From NCBI GenBank assembly GCA_046048295.1, contig JBJOGJ010000224.1, positions 1 to 6,420 on the forward strand: a stretch of DNA of 6,420 nt, read 5' to 3'. Position numbers and translations under genes: made by a program. The stretch comes from CBDCWA01 sp046048295. GTDB lineage: Bacteria; Pseudomonadota; Alphaproteobacteria; Rhizobiales; Hyphomicrobiaceae. Shown here piece by piece: positions 5,279 through 6,420 of the stretch. The stretch's first letter is position 1. Every line of letters begins with the position of its first letter. The notes under the pieces were generated by a model that was not told the DNA's origin, searched no databases, and saw only the letters and a program-made list of their open reading frames with translations.

Positions 5279-5971
5279 TTAGCCCTCGCCTCTCGCAGGA
5301 CCAAGGAACGGATTCGTCTGTCGCTCGCGACCGAAGGTGCTGGCCGAGCCATGGCCGGGCACGAACGTGATGTCGTCGCCCAAAGGCAGCAGCTTCGTGA
5401 CGATGGCACCGATCAACGCCTCATGATCGCCATAGGGAAAATCGGTCCGGCCAACGGAGCCCGCGAACAGCACGTCACCGACAAGGGCGAAGCGGTGCGC
5501 CTTGTTGACGTAAACCACGGAGCCCGGAGAATGCCCGGGACAGTGGTAGATCTCGAAGCTGTCGCCCGCGATGTCAATGGTGTCGCCATCGTCGAGCCAG
5601 CGCGAGGGCGAGACGTTGCGGGCGGTGAAGATGCCATAACGCGGCGCATGCTCCTCCAGGCTGTCGAGAAGGAACTTGTCACCAAGATGGGGGCCTTCGA
5701 TAGCCACACCCAGCCTGCCGGCAAGCTCGGTGGCACCCGATGCATGATCGATGTGACCATGGGTCAGGTAGATCCGCCCCACCTTCACGCCGGTTTTCTG
5801 GATCGCCTCCTCGATGCGGGCCACGTCGCCACCCGGATCGAACACCGCCCCTTCCATCGTTTCCGCGTTCCAGAGCAGCGTGCAGTTCTGCTCGAGCGGC
5901 GTGACCGGGACGATTGCCGCCCGGAGCCGGTTCGCTTTTGACGGACTGGCGGGCGCATTTGGTTCGCTCAT
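5279..5971 (-). CDS. gloC: GloC/YcbL-type metallo-beta-lactamase-fold hydrolase (glyoxalase II-like)
   Basis: A 230-aa cytoplasmic enzyme closely resembling E. coli GloC (YcbL), a type II glyoxalase that hydrolyses S-lactoylglutathione to D-lactate and glutathione in methylglyoxal detoxification. All expected metal ligands are visible: THGHIDH (H71, H73, D75, H76), CPGHSPG (H147), GDVLF (D166) and PGHG (H207). Family landmarks in order are IVPVTPLEQNC (20-30), DPGGD (45-49), SVGRTDFPYGDH (172-183) and TNPFL (219-223). Compared with E. coli GloC it has about 18 extra N-terminal residues, rich in Pro/Ala/Ser/Lys. The start at 5971 is preferred over the ATG at 5977 because AAGGGG (5978-5983) sits 6 nt before the former and directly abuts the latter. 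The gene has its own promoter and converges with the gene at 4824-5180. Family and chemistry are well supported; the exact thioester or other substrate is inferred from homology. Confidence 0.92.
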   Translation of the reverse strand: MSEPNAPASPSKANRLRAAIVPVTPLEQNCTLLWNAETMEGAVFDPGGDVARIEEAIQKTGVKVGRIYLTHGHIDHASGATELAGRLGVAIEGPHLGDKFLLDSLEEHAPRYGIFTARNVSPSRWLDDGDTIDIAGDSFEIYHCPGHSPGSVVYVNKAHRFALVGDVLFAGSVGRTDFPYGDHEALIGAIVTKLLPLGDDITFVPGHGSASTFGRERQTNPFLGPARGEG

Positions 5972-5977
5972 CGTCAT

Positions 5978-5983
5978 CCCCTT
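5978..5983 (-). promoter_or_regulatory. Shine-Dalgarno site for the GloC-like gene
   Basis: Read on the minus strand, AAGGGG lies 6 nt upstream of the ATG at 5971 and immediately adjacent to the alternative ATG at 5977, so it selects the downstream start. Confidence 0.75.
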
Positions 5984-6003
5984 GGCTGAAACCTCTGGCG
6001 GGG

Positions 6004-6031
6004 ATTAAACACTTGCAGCCGCGCGTGGCAA
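6004..6031 (-). promoter_or_regulatory. Predicted sigma-70 promoter for the GloC-like gene
   Basis: On the minus strand TTGCCA (6031-6026) and TTTAAT (6009-6004) match 5 of 6 bases of each consensus box, with 16-nt spacing. Transcription would start near 5997, giving a leader of about 26 nt before the ATG at 5971. It lies downstream of the ctrA hairpin, so the gene need not depend on ctrA transcription. Confidence 0.62.
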
Positions 6032-6066
6032 TGCGCAGGGCCATTCGCAAGGCGCGAGACGTGCGA

Positions 6067-6087
6067 GCGGGGGCAGAATGCCCCCGC
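6067..6087 (-). terminator. Strong hairpin downstream of ctrA, probable transcript end
   Basis: GCGGGGGCA (6067-6075) and TGCCCCCGC (6079-6087) form a perfect 9-bp GC-rich stem around a 3-nt loop, 34 nt after the ctrA stop. No T run follows on the minus strand, so it may act as a 3'-end stabiliser or a Rho-assisted terminator rather than a textbook intrinsic one. Confidence 0.5.
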
Positions 6088-6121
6088 GATCGTAGTCGTC
6101 AATGGTCGAGATGCCGTGGCT

Positions 6122-6420
6122 TCAGGCGGCCGCGTCAGTGCCTTCGTCGCCAGGATCGCGCAGCACGTAGCCGCGGCCCCAAACTGTCTCGATGTAGTGC
6201 TGGCCGCCCGTTGCCGTCTGCAGCTTCTTCCGGAGCTTGCAGATAAAGACGTCGATGATCTTCAATTCCGGTTCGTCCATGCCACCATAGAGATGGTTCA
6301 GGAACATCTCCTTGGTGAGCGTCGTGCCCTTGCGCAGCGAGAGCAGCTCGAGCATCTGGTATTCCTTGCCGGTCAGATGCACCCGCTGACCGTTCACCTC
6401 AACCGTCTTGGCGTCCAGGT
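6122..6420 (-). CDS. ctrA: Cell-cycle response regulator CtrA, C-terminal DNA-binding domain (5' part outside the window)
   Basis: The final 98 or so residues of CtrA, an OmpR/PhoB-type response regulator that in alphaproteobacteria is phosphorylated through CckA-ChpT and controls cell division, DNA methylation, motility and, in Caulobacter, replication initiation. The frame is open to the window edge (LDAKTVEVNG, then RVHLTGKEYQMLELL), so the GTG at 6397 is not the start; the receiver domain lies beyond. The winged-helix domain is complete from HLTGKEYQ to the wing VWGRGYVLRDP. Its recognition-helix region EPELKIIDVFICKLRKKL matches Caulobacter CtrA almost exactly. After the wing, a short acidic tail ends in DAAA; in Caulobacter a terminal Ala-Ala is needed for ClpXP degradation of CtrA. 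A GC-rich hairpin follows the stop. The gene is transcribed toward the GloC-like gene, which has its own promoter. Confidence 0.98.
   Translation of the reverse strand, partial: LDAKTVEVNGQRVHLTGKEYQMLELLSLRKGTTLTKEMFLNHLYGGMDEPELKIIDVFICKLRKKLQTATGGQHYIETVWGRGYVLRDPGDEGTDAAA

Noticed and set aside
4940..5941. Plus-strand open frame of 333 codons
   Set aside because: It overlaps the small secreted protein and then runs antisense to the GloC-like gene, whose complete metal-ligand set proves the other strand. Its translation is Arg/Gly-rich with no recognisable domain, as expected from a GC-rich shadow frame.
1..6420. Mobile element, CRISPR array, tRNA/rRNA, toxin-antitoxin or defence system
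   Set aside because: No transposase or integrase motifs, no terminal inverted repeats, no regularly spaced repeats, no tRNA-like cloverleaf and no recognisable toxin or nuclease domain in any supported gene.

Overview
The window looks like chromosomal DNA of a high-GC alphaproteobacterium, most likely a Hyphomicrobiales/Rhizobiales member such as a Mesorhizobium or Phyllobacteriaceae relative. The strongest pointer is the right-hand end: the minus-strand reading frame there is the C-terminal DNA-binding half of CtrA, the cell-cycle master regulator found only in Alphaproteobacteria. GC-rich codon use, repeated periplasmic TctC/Bug-type binding proteins and small secreted proteins of unknown function fit the same group. 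The genus assignment is inference; no rRNA or other decisive marker is present.

Layout. (1) Positions 1-2237 hold two tandem, same-strand genes for tricarboxylate-transporter-type periplasmic solute-binding proteins. Their mature proteins are about three quarters identical, and each is followed 25 nt after its stop by a terminator with the same 11-bp stem, so gene and terminator were apparently duplicated together. The first gene lacks its start because the window begins inside its signal peptide. (2) At 2313-3200 is an alpha/beta hydrolase, possibly reached by read-through of the second, poorer terminator. (3) At 3409-3624 is a cold-shock-domain protein with a strong terminator behind it and a 208-nt upstream gap. 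(4) From 3798 to 5180 come three small exported proteins of unknown function (96, 173 and 118 aa); the last two are 44 nt apart and may share a promoter near 4172-4200. (5) On the minus strand and convergent with them is a GloC/YcbL-type metallo-beta-lactamase-fold thioesterase (5279-5971) with its own good promoter (6004-6031). (6) The 3' end of ctrA (6122-6420, minus) runs off the window and is followed by a strong hairpin.

How the genes work together. The two binding proteins would capture a small organic acid in the periplasm for a TctAB permease, which is not in the window; the adjacent hydrolase could process a related ester or amide, but that link is only positional. The cold-shock protein, GloC-like enzyme and CtrA are housekeeping or regulatory genes with no evident tie to the transporter proteins. 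I see no mobile element, CRISPR array, tRNA, rRNA or defence system. The window reads as mostly ordinary chromosome. The points most worth a second look are the duplicated binding protein/terminator unit, the paired cysteines in the exported proteins, the displaced catalytic acid in the hydrolase and the degron-like C-terminus of CtrA.
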